DNA of 30,040 nt from Ectocarpus siliculosus (Eukaryota > Sar > Phaeophyceae > Ectocarpales > Ectocarpaceae), in contig FN649734.1 in assembly GCA_000310025.1 (NCBI GenBank), positions 4,987,620 to 5,017,659 on the forward strand. Direction: 5' to 3'. Positions 1 through 13,500 of the stretch are shown here, in pieces. Each line of letters opens with the position of its first letter. The first letter of the stretch is position 1. The notes under the pieces were generated by a model. That model was given only the letters and a program-made list of their open reading frames with translations, was not told the DNA's origin and did not search any database. The position numbers and the translations under genes are program-made.

Positions 1-197
1 ACGTGCGGGGCGGCGGCGGCGGCGGCTGCGCCACCGTACGCCAGGCCGGCGGTGGTCGTTGCTGCTGCCGCCGCTGATCGAGGCACCGCCACAGCCGCTA
101 CTGCCGGCACCGACGCGTACGGGGACGGGGTGGTGTAAGCACTGCCGCCGACGTCCGCGTAGCCGCCCGGGGCGGCACCCGCCTGCTGCTGGAGCAC
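1..197 (-). CDS. Exon 23 (partial): Ala/Thr/Gly-rich
   Basis: Acceptor accgagcag|GTG, phase 0. It reads VLQQQAGAAPGGYADVGGSA, then YTTPSPYASVP and Ala-rich sequence, open to the window edge. Low complexity, no domain. The stop codon and 3' end lie to the left of the window. Confidence 0.8.
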   Translation of the reverse strand, partial: MLQQQAGAAPGGYADVGGSAYTTPSPYASVPAVAAVAVPRSAAAAATTTAGLAYGGAAAAAAAPH

Positions 198-3100
198 CTG
201 CTCGGTCGGTCGGTCAGTCGGTTCGCAAAAACGTGAGACAAGGACAAAATGTGGTGGGCAGCAGCATGCGAACGTCGGCAAAAAGCGTGTGTGAGAGAGA
301 GAGAGAGCAGACAGAAGAAGAGACAACTGTGGCGCGCCGCAGGATGTGATCGTGGGCAAAGTCGTGAGACACAACAAAACGTGGTGGGCGGAAGCATGTC
401 ATACATCGGCAAACAGGGGAAGGAGAGAACAGATGTGGCCGGCGGCAGGCAGCATGTGGCACATCGGGTAAGAGCGAGTGGCGAGAACCTCTTGGCAACT
501 GCACCCCGGAGCTAGAGGGGTTGAGGGTAGGTATTCAATTCGCGGCGGGGCAGCAGCCAGAACACAGACACGGTCATGTTTCTTCACAAATGCGCAAAGG
601 AGGCGTCTTCGCACGTGCGCATAGGAGGCGGCATAACACACATGCTTGCGAAATACTCCTTTGGGATTTACATACGTAACACATGCGCCGTTTATAACAA
701 ACGCCAAAACCACACTTTCCCTTGCTACTTACCGCGAGCGCTGATTACAAGCGATAGCGATTGAAAGAAACAAAGGCAAGAAAATAACGCCGTACGTACC
801 GCCATACCGTACCACATACATACCTGATGGGACGGGTTCAGAGCGGCGACGGTAGCATCCTGCTGGCCAAGGTCGTGCTTGTACTGCGGAAGAGACCCAG
901 CGGGCCACGGCATGATGCCCTTGCACCTGGAATAAGGGTGGATCGATCCACACACCAACCGTGTCAGCGCCAACGTAAATGCATGACGTACATATGGTAG
1001 ATGTGACCACGGACGCAACAATCGAACGTGTAGAATACGATACTTGCTCGAGCCATGCAGATTTTGTTACTCGCGAAACAATGAAAAAAAAAAATCGAGA
1101 GAAAGAAACAAAATCGAAGACAAAAAAAAACAAACATTGAAGCAGTGCCGTTTGCGAGTGCACTTGGGCCGAAGGAGGAGCTGCGGAACGTGCCATGGAA
1201 TGAAAAACATGGAAAAAAACGGAAACAACAGCCGCAGAGACACGGGTCGCTCCGTCTGTTCATTTACCGGATCGCAGCCAACAGTTTGCGTGTAGACCCC
1301 TGCAAAGCAGGCCGACGTAAAGCTAACCGAGCACCAAGCGAAAACAAAAAAGTCAACAAGGCAGAGTGCGTCGGGGGATTGAAGACTTGGGACAAAAAGC
1401 AAGAAAAACTGGGAGGGAAAGAACGAATAACAAACAGGAAGAAAAAATGCTAGCTGCAAAATGCTTGCAACGCTCCGTTCGTGTAGCATATAGACCCTAC
1501 ACGTGGCAGCGCGCGTGAGAGAGAAGGCTTGGACAAAAAAAAAAATGAGAAAACGGAACAAAACAAAAGGAAAAAAAAAAATACACAGCAAAGGAACAGA
1601 CGAAACACTCACAAAGCGCCATCCGCTTAGGGCAGCTTGTATGATGGAGAAGGCATGGGAAAAACAAGAAACAGGACCAAGGAATAAAAAAGGGAGAGAA
1701 GAAAGCTACCAGGCGAAATACTTACAGAGCCCCATTCGCGTAGACCCCGTGGCAGCGTGCGTACCCCTGCCCGGCGTCCGAAAAGAGGTTCGGGTTCATG
1801 TTGCCGCAGAAGTTGCACATCATTACCTGCTGCGGCGTGAGAATAGCGGGGACGGTCACAAAAAAGGGGTACACTTAGGTGTTGGTTCAAGTAGCACGGA
1901 CGGTCATAAAAAAGGGTACAATTAAGTGCTACTTCAAGTAGCACGGACGGTCACAAAAAAGGGTACACTCAGGTGCTGGTTGAAGTAGCACGGACGGTCA
2001 AAAAAGGGTACGGTTAAGTGGTGCTGCGTAGCACACTTGCGGCCAAAAAAGGGTACACTTAGGTGCTAGTTCAAGTAGCACGGACGGTCACAAAAAAGGG
2101 TACACTTAGGTGCTGGTTGAAGTAGCACGGACGGTCAAAAAAGGGTACGGTTAAGTGGTGCTCCGTAGCACACTTGCGGCCAAGAAAGGGTACAATAATA
2201 AAAAAAATAAGCGCTGGCTGGAGTAGCGCGGGACGACGAAAAGGGGTACGAGTTTGCGAGCGTAGGCATCGACGAGGCCATGTCGGGGGGCGATGATGAG
2301 ATACGTCAACGCTGGCGGGAGCGTGTTGGCGAGGGTTGCTCGAGTCCACCTACCGCAAGCGCCAAGGATTTCAAGCGTATATATGTCTCCAATGTGCTCG
2401 ATGTGAAAAAACTCGGGCGCGTGTGTGTGACTGTGTGTGTAAGGGTAATCCACCCCTGCCGGGCTTTGTGCCCTCGATGTTCCTCGCACGAAGTAGGTTG
2501 GTTACGATAGCGGGTGTGTGTGTGAGGGGAATCCAGCCCAACCGGGCTTTGTGCCCTCGATGTTCCTCGCACGAACTATAATAGGTTGGTTACGATAGCA
2601 TAGGCTGTTCGAGACCCAAGAGATATCCTGCCAACTTGGCGATGTACCACACCTTCTCCTCCGATTCCAAAACAAAAAAAAAGACGTTTTTCGGGTCGCA
2701 AGAGAAGGTGCGTGTTGGGGTCGGAGGAGAAGGTGTGGTGCATCGCCAAGTTGGCGGGATGACCCTTGGGTGCCGAACAGCCTACAGCCAGCTTCATCTC
2801 ATCTCTCTGCAGATGCACGGCGGTATGGTAGGCATCTATCGTAGCCAGCCTCCTCGTGCTAGGAACATCGACAGCACAAAAGCCCGGTAGGGGTGGATCC
2901 CCCTCACACACGCGCGCGCGCGCGCGATTTTTCACCTCGTGTGCAAAGTTTCGTGAAGCGTCACATGTTATCTGGACGCTATTACGCAATATCGTACGTG
3001 TTGTCGCCACAACAAAACCGTTCAGGTCTCCGCTCAGTACCACTTAATATCTACCTCGTACACGTTTTTTACACAAGCTTCGAGTGCTCGACATCGATCC

Positions 3101-5289
3101 AAACTCTCTCGCGCGCGCATCTCACCCGCCCAGCGGCAGCGGGAGGTGGCATCAACATTCCTCGGATCACGCCGGCGTTCATAATCGCCTGGACATCAAC
3201 ACTAGAAGGTGTTTGGCCAGTAAGCTAAATAGGATGTGGGTAGCGGGGGGGGGGAAAGGATTGGAAATGGGCGGGAGGGAGGGAGGAAGAGAAGGAGTGA
3301 AGATGGGAGAAGGGTTGAAAATCGGAGGGAGAGAGAGGGGTAGAGAGAGAGGGAGGGAGAGAGAGGAGGACAAGTGAGAGGAGGTGAGACGAAAAAGAAG
3401 GAATCAGGGCTAAGGTTTCAATTTCTCCAGCTTCATGTCTTCGCGGGAATTCCGTGATTCCGTGATCCCATAACCTGTTTCGCGGGATAACTAAACATAT
3501 ACATGTACTCGGGGGATATTTTTGGCAGAACTCATGGAACCCGAATCGACATAAATGCATGGTGCTTCTGAAGCTTATATATATATCCAGTAAAAAATCA
3601 AGTCTACTTCCACCAGACCTCTTGCAATCCTTTTCTATCGCGCTCAATGTTGTGGAATTCTGGACAAGCACAGAGAGCCCAACCCAAACTGTTGAGTTGA
3701 CCCAAACTTTTTGAGTAAGAAAGTAAGGTAGCAAACTCCCCGAAAACAAAACATCACGAGAAACAAAAGATAAAAACAGACAAAATGTTCGTATCGTACT
3801 GTATGGAGCAACAATAAAAAAAAAGATCGAAAACAAACGAAGACCGAGACCAAGTTATGCAACAAACCAATAGCAAACGACTTCTCACCGGAGTCAGGGG
3901 CGCGTATCCCAACTGCGCTGCCGCCCACTGTTGCTGTACCGTAGTTCCCGACATTGCGGCGGCCGCGGCGGCGGCGGCAGCAGCGGCAGTAACTCCGCCG
4001 TCGTCTGCCATGCCTGTGGACATGTGGGCTTCCAGCAGGCTCACGTCCACCCCACCCTTGGTACCGAGTCCAAGAAACAAAGCGGCGTTCATCCATGGAC
4101 GACGCAGCAAACGTTGCGAGAACAAGTGTTTGTTAGGAGACTTGACGAACGGCCGGCGCCTGCCGTCTGAAGTCACAGGTTATCCGATAAGGGTGTCGAA
4201 GAAACAACGCGGCATTCATCCGTGGACGACGCAGCAAACGTTACGAGAACACGTGTTTGTCATGTGACTTGAAGAAGGGGCGCCGCCTGCTGTCTGAACT
4301 CACAGCTTGGGGTTGTATGACCGAAAGAGGCGTACTGTACCAGAGAGTGGAACGGCACTGCAACATGACATGGCAAGTAAATACAGCAGCAGTCGCATAT
4401 ACGACGGCCGCGATATCGGAACAGCAACAGCAGCAGCAGCAACAACAACCAATACGAGTGGCAGCCAGAACCAGCACCACAACGCCCAACACATTGACCA
4501 CGAGCCAAGCCACACACCAAATACGCCAAACCTCACCATGGTAGCGGCCATCCCTCCGACACCTCGACCGCTCGTCATACCCGCCGCCGCCGTCGACAGT
4601 CCCGGCACCCATTCCGCCGCCGCCGCCGTCATGCCCACACCGCCGCCACCACTCACCGTCGCCGCCGGCCCGCCCATCCCCGGCGGCAACCTCGCCCCCG
4701 CCGCCGTCTGCTTGGACAAGTCCACCGGCCGGTAGGCGTTCGCCGCTGCTGACAGTCCCGGTGCCGCTGCTGATAGTCCCGGCGCCGCTGCTGACAGTCC
4801 TGGCGCCGCCGTCACCATCCCCGGTTTCCCCGACACACCGACGTTGCCATTGTTGCCAGCGGCGGGCGTGCTTGTCTGAGGGGGAGGGGGGCCCCGCGGC
4901 GGGGGCGGGGGCGGCGGCGGGGGCGGCTGCTGCTGCTGCTGCTGTTGGCGTTGGCGCGGCGGAGGCGCAGCCCGGTGGTTGCTGTTGTCGAGCTGCTGGT
5001 TGGGCAGCGTCTGGTACTGCTGGTACTGCTGTTGCTGCTGAGACACCGGGGGAGGAGGGGGTACCTGCGGAGGGGGGGGAGGGGGCTGCTGCTGAGACGG
5101 CGCCGCCGCCGCCGCTTTCGGCGCGGCTTGCTGTGTCTGCAACGCGCGCGGAGCCTGGGTCTGGGCCGGCGCCGGCGCCGCGGACGCCCTGCCACCGCCG
5201 CCTCCTCTAGCCGCCGCCAGCTCGTTCTGGCGGGACCGCTCCGCCCTCTCCTCCCAGTCCACCGAGCTCCTCGGCGACGACGAAGACAC

Positions 5290-5322
<33 letters not shown>

Positions 5323-8300
5323 TGCAGGCCTTCCGCCGCGCGCTCGGCCGGCGCTCCCGTTGCTAGCGGCCCCCGACGTCGCCGCTGCTGTCCACCCCGA
5401 GCCGTCGCGCCCGGCAGTGGGAGCGGGAGGGTCTCCCCAGCCGTTGGCTTCCACGGGTTGCTTCTTCTGCTTCTGCTGCTTCTGCTGCCCCCAGCCACCG
5501 TCCGCGTCTTCCCGGGCGCGCATCGGGATAGCCTTGACCTGGACCCCCTCCCCGTCCGGGTGCCCCTGCAGCCCCCACCCGTTCACGCCGTCGGTAACGG
5601 CGGCGGCCTCCCCCCAGCCGCCCGCCGCCACCGACCTCACCTGCCCGCTGACTGGCGACGGCGGCGGCCTCGTGCCGTTCTGCCCGCCGCCGCCGCCGCC
5701 GCGTCCGTTGCTAGCGGCATCGCTCTGCCCACCATTGCGGCTGCTGCGGCCACCGTAGGCGCCCCCCTGGCCCCGCCCGCCAGCGGCGGTCGATCCGTGG
5801 GCGGGCGCCGCCGCCGCCGCCGCCGCTCCCGGCACGGCGGTCGTGTGGATGGACGGCGGAGGCGTTTGGTACTGTGATGACGACGATGACGGGCTTCTCG
5901 AGGCGGCAACACCACCCCGCTGCTGCTGTGCGTTTTGGTTGCGGCGCTGCTGCTGCTGAGAGCCCCGCTCATCTCCTCGTGCGGGGCGGCCGCGACCGCC
6001 GGCACCGGAGACGGCGCGGTCACCGGCGCCGGCTGCGGTGCCGCGGGCGGTGCTGGCCGGCCCACCGTCTTCGTCGTCGCTCGAAAGCGAGTACCCGTTG
6101 TTCTGTGGAGAAGAAGAACGCAGACACGCTTGTTGCTAACATTTATCGTTTTCGAATTGTCGTTCTTCATTTTTGGCCAGGGGAGACCACACAACAACGG
6201 GGATTTGGGGAGTGGTTGCAGCTAAAAATAACAGGAAGGACAAGAACATAGATGGCGATTTGTGGTCCCAGGTTTGTAGGAGGAGGTGTGGGGAGGAGGA
6301 GGTGGGATGTATCAGCGAGGAATCAGGGGGGGGCAGGGGGTATGCTGTCCCGGACAATTCGAACGCCCGCCGGTGCGCCGTCCAAAACGCCTTCATAGCT
6401 CGTCCAAACAAAAACACAAGGGCCTTGCTTGTAACGTGCGGGCTTCGAGCAGTCAGCTTCTCTTGCCTAGCAACGGAATACGCTTGGGCACCGACAAACA
6501 ACTAACGAACGAACGTGTTTTTCGACCGACGCTTTCGACGAGCAACAACACCGGGGACTATTTAGAGCGCCGACTAACCTGTAGGGCCTGCTGGTAGCGC
6601 TCCAAAGAGCTGAGCGTGTTTTCGGCCTTTGTGGCTTGTAGCAGCTTCGCCTGAGCTTTTGCTTGCCTTCTCGGTTGGTTGCGGCGAGAGGGGCAGGAGG
6701 ACAACGCGGGGGGAGGGACGATTAGGCTAAGCCCTCGCTATGTATATAGCGAGGCAGGCATCCCTCGCAAGATGTAAGCGTTTGTACACCGATGCCAACC
6801 TATCACGAACTTTAACCAAAAGATACCTTCACAATCACCTAAGCATCATCACCATGAACACAAAACAATGATGGCGATGGCATCGAGACGCCTACGCGCT
6901 GCTCTCCTCCTTATGAAGCGCCACAACACCAACAACCACGACAACGAAATCGACATGAGTTCCTGTTGCTCTCCTCCGTATCAGACGCAACAACATCAGC
7001 GACAACATCAGCGACGGCGTCATCGACATGCTTACCGGTTGCTCTGCACCTCATCAAGGGCAACAACAACATCAACGACCACGACATCGAGGTGCTTGCC
7101 TACCTGTCGCTCTCCTCCTTGTCAAGCAAACAACACCAACAACAACAACATCACCGATCACGACATCGAGATGCTCATCTCCTTACCAAGCGCAACAACA
7201 CCAACAACGATTATGACGACATCGAGATTCATACCAGTTACTCTCCTCCTTTTACCAAGCGCAATCACAACAACAACATCGACGATGGCATCGAGATGCT
7301 TGCCTACCTGTCGCTCTCCTCCTTATCAAGCGCAAGGTTCTTGGCGCTAGCGACCGTCTGCCACTGCTCCCACTGGTCCGAGTCATCGATGACGGGGGGC
7401 GGGCTTCCGTTCCCGCTGTACCCGGAGCTGCGCTCGCAAAACAAACCAGATGAAAACACGGGAGGGATGAAAGACAAGACAAGCAGCGAGGGGGCACGCA
7501 GGCGAAGGGGGAGGGAGAGGGAGAGGGGAGGGCGTTGAAAACTTGGCGAAAGGGAAGGCGAACAGGGGGGTACTGCTGTAGGCAACTTGCCGGGCAAAAG
7601 AAAAAAAAAACAGTACATACTGAGGTTGTCGCTGCTGCTGTTAAAATGTTCTTCCACCCCGGGGATGCACGCCATTCATCCCCTCCCTTTCCTCCCTGAC
7701 TATTCGACGTTCACCCCCCTGCCTGACTCGCATGATACACGGGTACTGTAGAGCCGGTAGAGACCCACTAGTCTGCCGTGGCCTCTCAGACTGCTAACAC
7801 CGGTCAATCTTATTTTGATTCCTCTAGTATTTCGCCGAAACAGAGGATTCATCCGCAGTAGCCCCTTGGGCACTTGGGCGAGTGATCCCTACTCAACACC
7901 CGGGTATACCCGGTGTTCATCCAAGACCGATATGTTCCCGTAGCGCTAGCACGCGGCCCTGTACTCCTCCAGATTAACTTTATACCCCCCCTCCCAATCC
8001 CCGGTGTCCCCCACCGAAAGACTGACCTGTTCCCGTAGCGGTAGTACTCTGCCCGGTACTCCTCCTGCTCCTTCAGGTGAGCGCGTTCCTTGGCCTCCCT
8101 CTTGTCCTTCTCCCTTTTCTCCTTCTTCTTCTCGCGCTTCAGCCTGGCCAGCTCCTTCTTCTCCCACTCTGCCTCCTTCTTCTTGCGGGCGGCCTCCGCC
8201 TGACAGACAGACAGACAGACAGACATAACGCCAGAAAAACCAAGTCGATGATGTTTTATCAATATGAATACATAAAGGCGAGAAACATTTAACTTACACG

Positions 8301-10455
8301 GGAAAAAAGAGAGAATAAAAAAAAAGAGCGCGGGCGTCACATAAAAGAGGCAAAAACCAAGAGGAACCACGAAAAAAAAAAATATCCAGAAAACACAATT
8401 TAAAGGAACAGACATTGGCGGAATCTGTTCTTTCTCATGCTTGGAGCTACTGCCGTACATAGTTATGTCCACATGTTGTCCGTCCGTCCCACTATCTTCT
8501 CTGCCGAATCGAATGGCATAAAGACAAGGCAGCACCAAGCAAACAGCACGGCAAACGACGCAGGAACATGTGATCAGCAACATAGCGGACGGCGACCGAC
8601 ACACCTCCTCCTCCTCTGCCTTCCTCTGCCTCTCCAAGAGCTGCCGCCTCTTCTTCTCCAGCAGCTGCTGCTCGAGCGATTGCTTTCCCGTAGACTGCTG
8701 GGCCTTCCGCTCCTGTGGAAGCAGAAGACCAACAGGAGAAACAGGTGCATAAACGGTGATAACGCGCAAAAAAAAAGAAGCTAAAAGGGTGTCGTTCATT
8801 AAAACAGACCCAAAATAAGCCCAGTTTCCAGCCGGTTTGTACTCACTGAGAAGACTTGAGCATATCCCTTTCGATTGTGGTTATATATCGAATGGATAGT
8901 CTTTCTCTCTGTTTAACGATCATTTTCAAAAAAAAAATAGATGCGCAACGGTTCACAACGCGCAAAACCAAGCACAGGGACGTGCAGTACACGAGAAGGC
9001 GCATCGTTCAGTTCACGAGAAATAACGTACGCACGTACCTCTTCTTGCTGCTTCTTGCGCTTCTCCTCCTCTTTGGCTCTTTTCGCCTTCTCCACCTGCC
9101 GCAGGGCGAGACGTGAAAGAATATGCATGCATCGCATCGCCAACAGCACAAAAAACACTACATCAGCAGCACACGCCAGGCAATATAAACGGCACGCCAG
9201 ACAATCGACCGGAGGGGCAGCTAGGGCAGAGCATACCGAGGGCTGCAAAACACAACGCCGCGCAACGGTCAAGGCAGCATTTATCGGAGATATCGGAGAT
9301 ACAGCACACAGCAACGGTCGCCACCGGAGAGATCCGTTGGTGTCAAGATGGGGAGACAAATTAGGAGAAATAAACGTCAACTGACGAGAAGCAACAACAA
9401 ACAAATCACACACAACACTCAAATGCATACAACTTCATCGATAGACATTTTTCAACGCAAAACACACCACACTACCGCACACACCACACTAAACACGACG
9501 TATTACGCCAACGTACAACTCAACGTACATTAGCCTGAACCTACTTTAACATACCTTGTCGACAGCTGCTGCGAGAACCTCCACGGCAGCGGTAAGATTC
9601 TTCTTCTCCTTAAGGCGTTTGGTGGACGATAGGGCAGCCTGGCAGATCTCGAGGGCGGTCTGCTGGGGGACTACCATGCCGGTCACTGGCGGAAGGGTGG
9701 CACAAGAAAAAAAGTAGAACAGGGGGAGGGACGCAACAAAAAAATACATTGGGGCGGGGGGGGGGGATCGGTCTGGAATATTATTGAGGGAGGGTCTGCT
9801 GTGAACTACCACGCCGGTGACAGGGCGAGGGAGGGGGGCCACAACAAGTAGAACTGGGCGGGGGGGGGGGGGGCTGCTCTCCTTCTCTGGCACAAGGAAC
9901 TTGATCGACCATGTACTCCTTTCGAGGCAACCTGGCCGTTCTGTTGGGCCGCTTCCTTACGGCGAACTTTAACTTTTGACAGGGGGGGCGAGGAAGCACG
10001 CCGGGGGGACAGAAGCAAGATGGGAGAGGCGGAACGGACCACGCCCGAAAGAAAAGGAGGGAGGGTGGCGATAATCTCTTTGCGCCTAAAATATTCATCA
10101 GTACTAATTTACATTATTTGAAAAAATGACACTTTCTCTCTCGAACCTCGCACTACAGCAGCTAGGATCCTCGTGCCACGTAGCAGTAAGGGCCAATGAA
10201 AGAACCGGTCCAGCCTTGTATCGAGGACTCTCTCGCTCTCTCTTACCGGTGGGATTCGAAAGCTGAGTCACCCTCGAGCCGGCGGCGAGCAAGGCGCTCA
10301 TGGCGTGGATGTTTCCCCTGAAGGAGGCGTGCATGAGAGGGGTCCATCCCTTCTCCAGGCACGTAGCGTCCAGGTCGGTTTCTAGCTTCAGCGTGGTCGA
10401 CCGAGTCCTGCGAGAGAAAGAGGGAGGGCGAGAGGGAGGGAGAGGGAGAGGGAGG

Positions 10456-10519
<64 letters not shown>

Positions 10520-13500
10520 GAGAGAGATAGAGAACGGGGTCAGCTGCGGTGGCATCAGTACCAGGCCGTGGGCACAACAAACCCGGCAGTAAGAAGCAGC
10601 GTAGCAGCAGCATGAACTGCAGCAGCAGCAACAAGACGCAGGGGCAGCATGAACAACAACAACAACAACAAGGAGCAGCAGCATGAACCACAGCAGCAAC
10701 AATAACAAGCAGCAGAAGCGGCACGAACAGCAACAGCAACACAACCAGCAGCAGCGACGCCCGTAACGACGCACCTTTCTCGCAGCAGCAGGTCAAGCAG
10801 TGCATCATCTCCTTCTCCAGCCGCCTTGTGCAGCACAGTCAGACCTTGCGCATCAACCTGAAACAAGCCATGCCACGTGCGAAATATTCTAGGATTGGTT
10901 TGCATGCCCTACTGACATCGGCGAGAAAATAAAGCAAGCCCGTCTCAACCCCATCTCCATATTTCGTGCGGGAACTACCAAGAACTCCCGACACCATTCC
11001 GACGCCAAGATGTAAAACAAAAACGCAAGCAGCATGCAAGTGTTCATCATCATCATCATCATCATCAACAGGAATCACCCGTGGCAGCAGCAGCAGCAGC
11101 AACAGCAACAGCAACTGACCCAACAACATTCCCCACATTCTATGACATCGACAGCAGCAGCAGCAACAACCACAACCCCAAGCGAGTGCCAAACAAACAC
11201 AACGGATCTGTGTTTTGACAAAATGCCGCAAACGTCATTATGGTTGATCTTTTTGGCAATACAGGAGTAGATGTACATGCTTGACAGCCAAAACGGGTGT
11301 ACTCGACAACAGCAACTACTCCTGCTTGCCTTGCTTGCGACTTTGGCGTAAGAACAGGCTGAATGACTAAAATTGACGTGTCCATCCTGTTTATGTCTAC
11401 TCCTACTCCACCCTCCCCATCGGCAGTTGTTCCCGGCAGCTACGCCAGCATCATTTTGTAGGCTGGTGCACTGGCTGTCACAGGTGCTACGTTGGGGTGC
11501 TTGCCCAGTCAAGACTATGGCGCACACGCAGCAGTACTCATCACTTCTAAACAATCAGCACTCACAGAATTTCTGCCGGAGCTACAATCCACCGCCACAC
11601 AGAAGGGTTCCTCTGCCCGAGGCCCCGTACCCTCACACCAGTCACCAGTGATATTCGCCAAATGTGGTAAGCAAAGCTCTGAGCTGCAATCCTGACTTGC
11701 TAACTAACCTTGGAGAGGTCGACACGGTCCCTCTCCCCCCCGGCGTCCTTCTTCACTGTCCCCTGCAACAGGTACGTGGCCACCTCCAGCCTGCCCTTCC
11801 CCACAGCGTCCGACGTCTGGCCCTCGCCCACACCGGGGGACACGCACCTGCAACAACAACGGAGGGGGGGGGGGGGTACTCTTATCCTTCCTACTTTGCC
11901 AAAGGTGGCTCAACAACGGAGGGGGGGGTCAGAAAAATGTTGATATATTTTGGGGGGGGGTGTTGTGTATCCGACCGTACCCTGGTGGAGTTTCGCCTTT
12001 GGGTTAGGGTTGGCGTTTATAGCAGTTGATCCTTGCAGCGCTTGGCCGGTCAAAGCACATTTTGTACACGTGCGGTACGTATGGCGTCCTGGACACAGCA
12101 GTGCTGGATGGCAGTAGAGTTCCTGCTGTGGCACACCACTGTACGAATTTGGTGGAGACACTCGCCCCCCCTACGCCATTTATTTTCTCCTGCCACTCTG
12201 TTGTGTTCCACCCTTCACGCCGCCTGTGCCCAAGTCTGTTGCTGGTGTGTTCCATGTTCCAACCTCAAAATCACAATAAAAAAAAAAATGACGACACGGA
12301 GCAACAATGATCTACGCAAGAGAGGTGAAAAAGAAACCAGCCAATCTGACGATGAAAAAAATCAACTCCTTGAAAAAACGATATACTGCTGTCAAGAGTC
12401 TCCCCTCCTATGCTTACATGTGCAGGAGTGTAGCGCCGCTCTTTCCCTTTCCGTCCTGTCGATCGGACAGCTTCACGGAAGGGGCGGACGCGGCACCATC
12501 CTGTTTCTCCAGCATCGGTCGGAGGTCCGGCAGGTTGCCCTCCCGGCAAAGTTCGAAGGCTCGGGCGCGCACTGCCTCCGCCTTCTCCCTCTTGCTGTCC
12601 ATCTCGGCCTGTCGACAAAAAAAAGTAAGGGAAAAACAGAAGAAACAAGAAAACACATAAAAGGAAACATCACCACATGGATCGTCGTGAGGGTGACCAT
12701 TTTCTCTTTTTGTTTCATCGGTCTGTCGCGAAAAAAAAGCAAGGGAAAAACAGAAGAACAAGAAAACAAATAAACGGAAACATCACCACATGGATCGTCG
12801 TGAGGGTGACGATTTTCTCTTTGTTTTTCATCGGTCTGTCGCGAAAAAAAAAGAAGGAACAAACAAGGCATGGATCTTTGTGAGAGTCGCGACATTTTCT
12901 TTTTTCTTAGTTTGCCTTGTCTATTGTTCATCGTCCTGTCGAAAAAAAAAGAAGGAACAAGACAAGGCATGCATCGTTGTGAGAGTCGCGATATTTTCTT
13001 TTTCTTTTCTTCATCACTATTTAGGTTATAAATCAGCGCTCAGGAGCTCCATCCAATCCGGGGTCACACAGAAAGGTTCCTCTCCCTAAGGCCGCCTACC
13101 CAACCCTCCAGCGGTGCTCGCCTATGCGACAAGAGTGTAGCACTCTCTTCCCTCAAGGTTACGGGGCTAAAAAAAGGGTACGGCATGGTTCATTTTTGAA
13201 TGTGTGGACCTGTGTGCATTCCATCTTTAACGACTGCTAACGCTCAAGTCAAAATTTCAGCAGGAACAAACACGTAGGCTACACAAAAAGTGTGTGTCTG
13301 TGTGTACGGAGGCGTCCTTCTTGTCTTGTACATGTACGCATGCGGCAGAACCAGTCCGCTCAGGAGACCACACATACATATCACATACCAGGCTAGATCC
13401 GGCTCTCTCAACCGTGGGGTCACGGTAGAGCATTGGCATCGCTACCAACTCCTTCACGGCGTTTCCACCACAGACGATTTCACTCGGCGGTGGACTCGAC

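Noticed and set aside
1858-2200. CRISPR-like regularly spaced repeats
   Set aside because: The whole unit is repeated with no unique spacers, in an intron of a eukaryotic gene; it is a minisatellite.
4812-5498. 228-residue minus-strand Arg-rich frame
   Set aside because: A different frame of the same exon 18 sequence; composition is an artefact of CGC/GCG repeats and it has no in-phase neighbours.
4945-5877. 310-residue plus-strand open frame, Arg/Leu/Gly-rich
   Set aside because: Antisense shadow of exon 18. The GC-rich triplet repeats keep several frames open on both strands; the frame chosen is the one that joins exons 17 and 19 in phase.
7849-8799. One 316-residue continuous minus-strand protein
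   Set aside because: It reads through the intron between exons 14 and 15. The two ends are real exons, but the middle is AT-rich with clear GT and AG borders.
10300-10530. Arg/Glu-alternating plus-strand peptide
   Set aside because: A translated (GA)n microsatellite antisense to exon 11.
12033-12773. 246-residue plus-strand frame
   Set aside because: Runs antisense through exon 8 and its acceptor array; its Lys/Thr-rich tail is the repeated unit translated.
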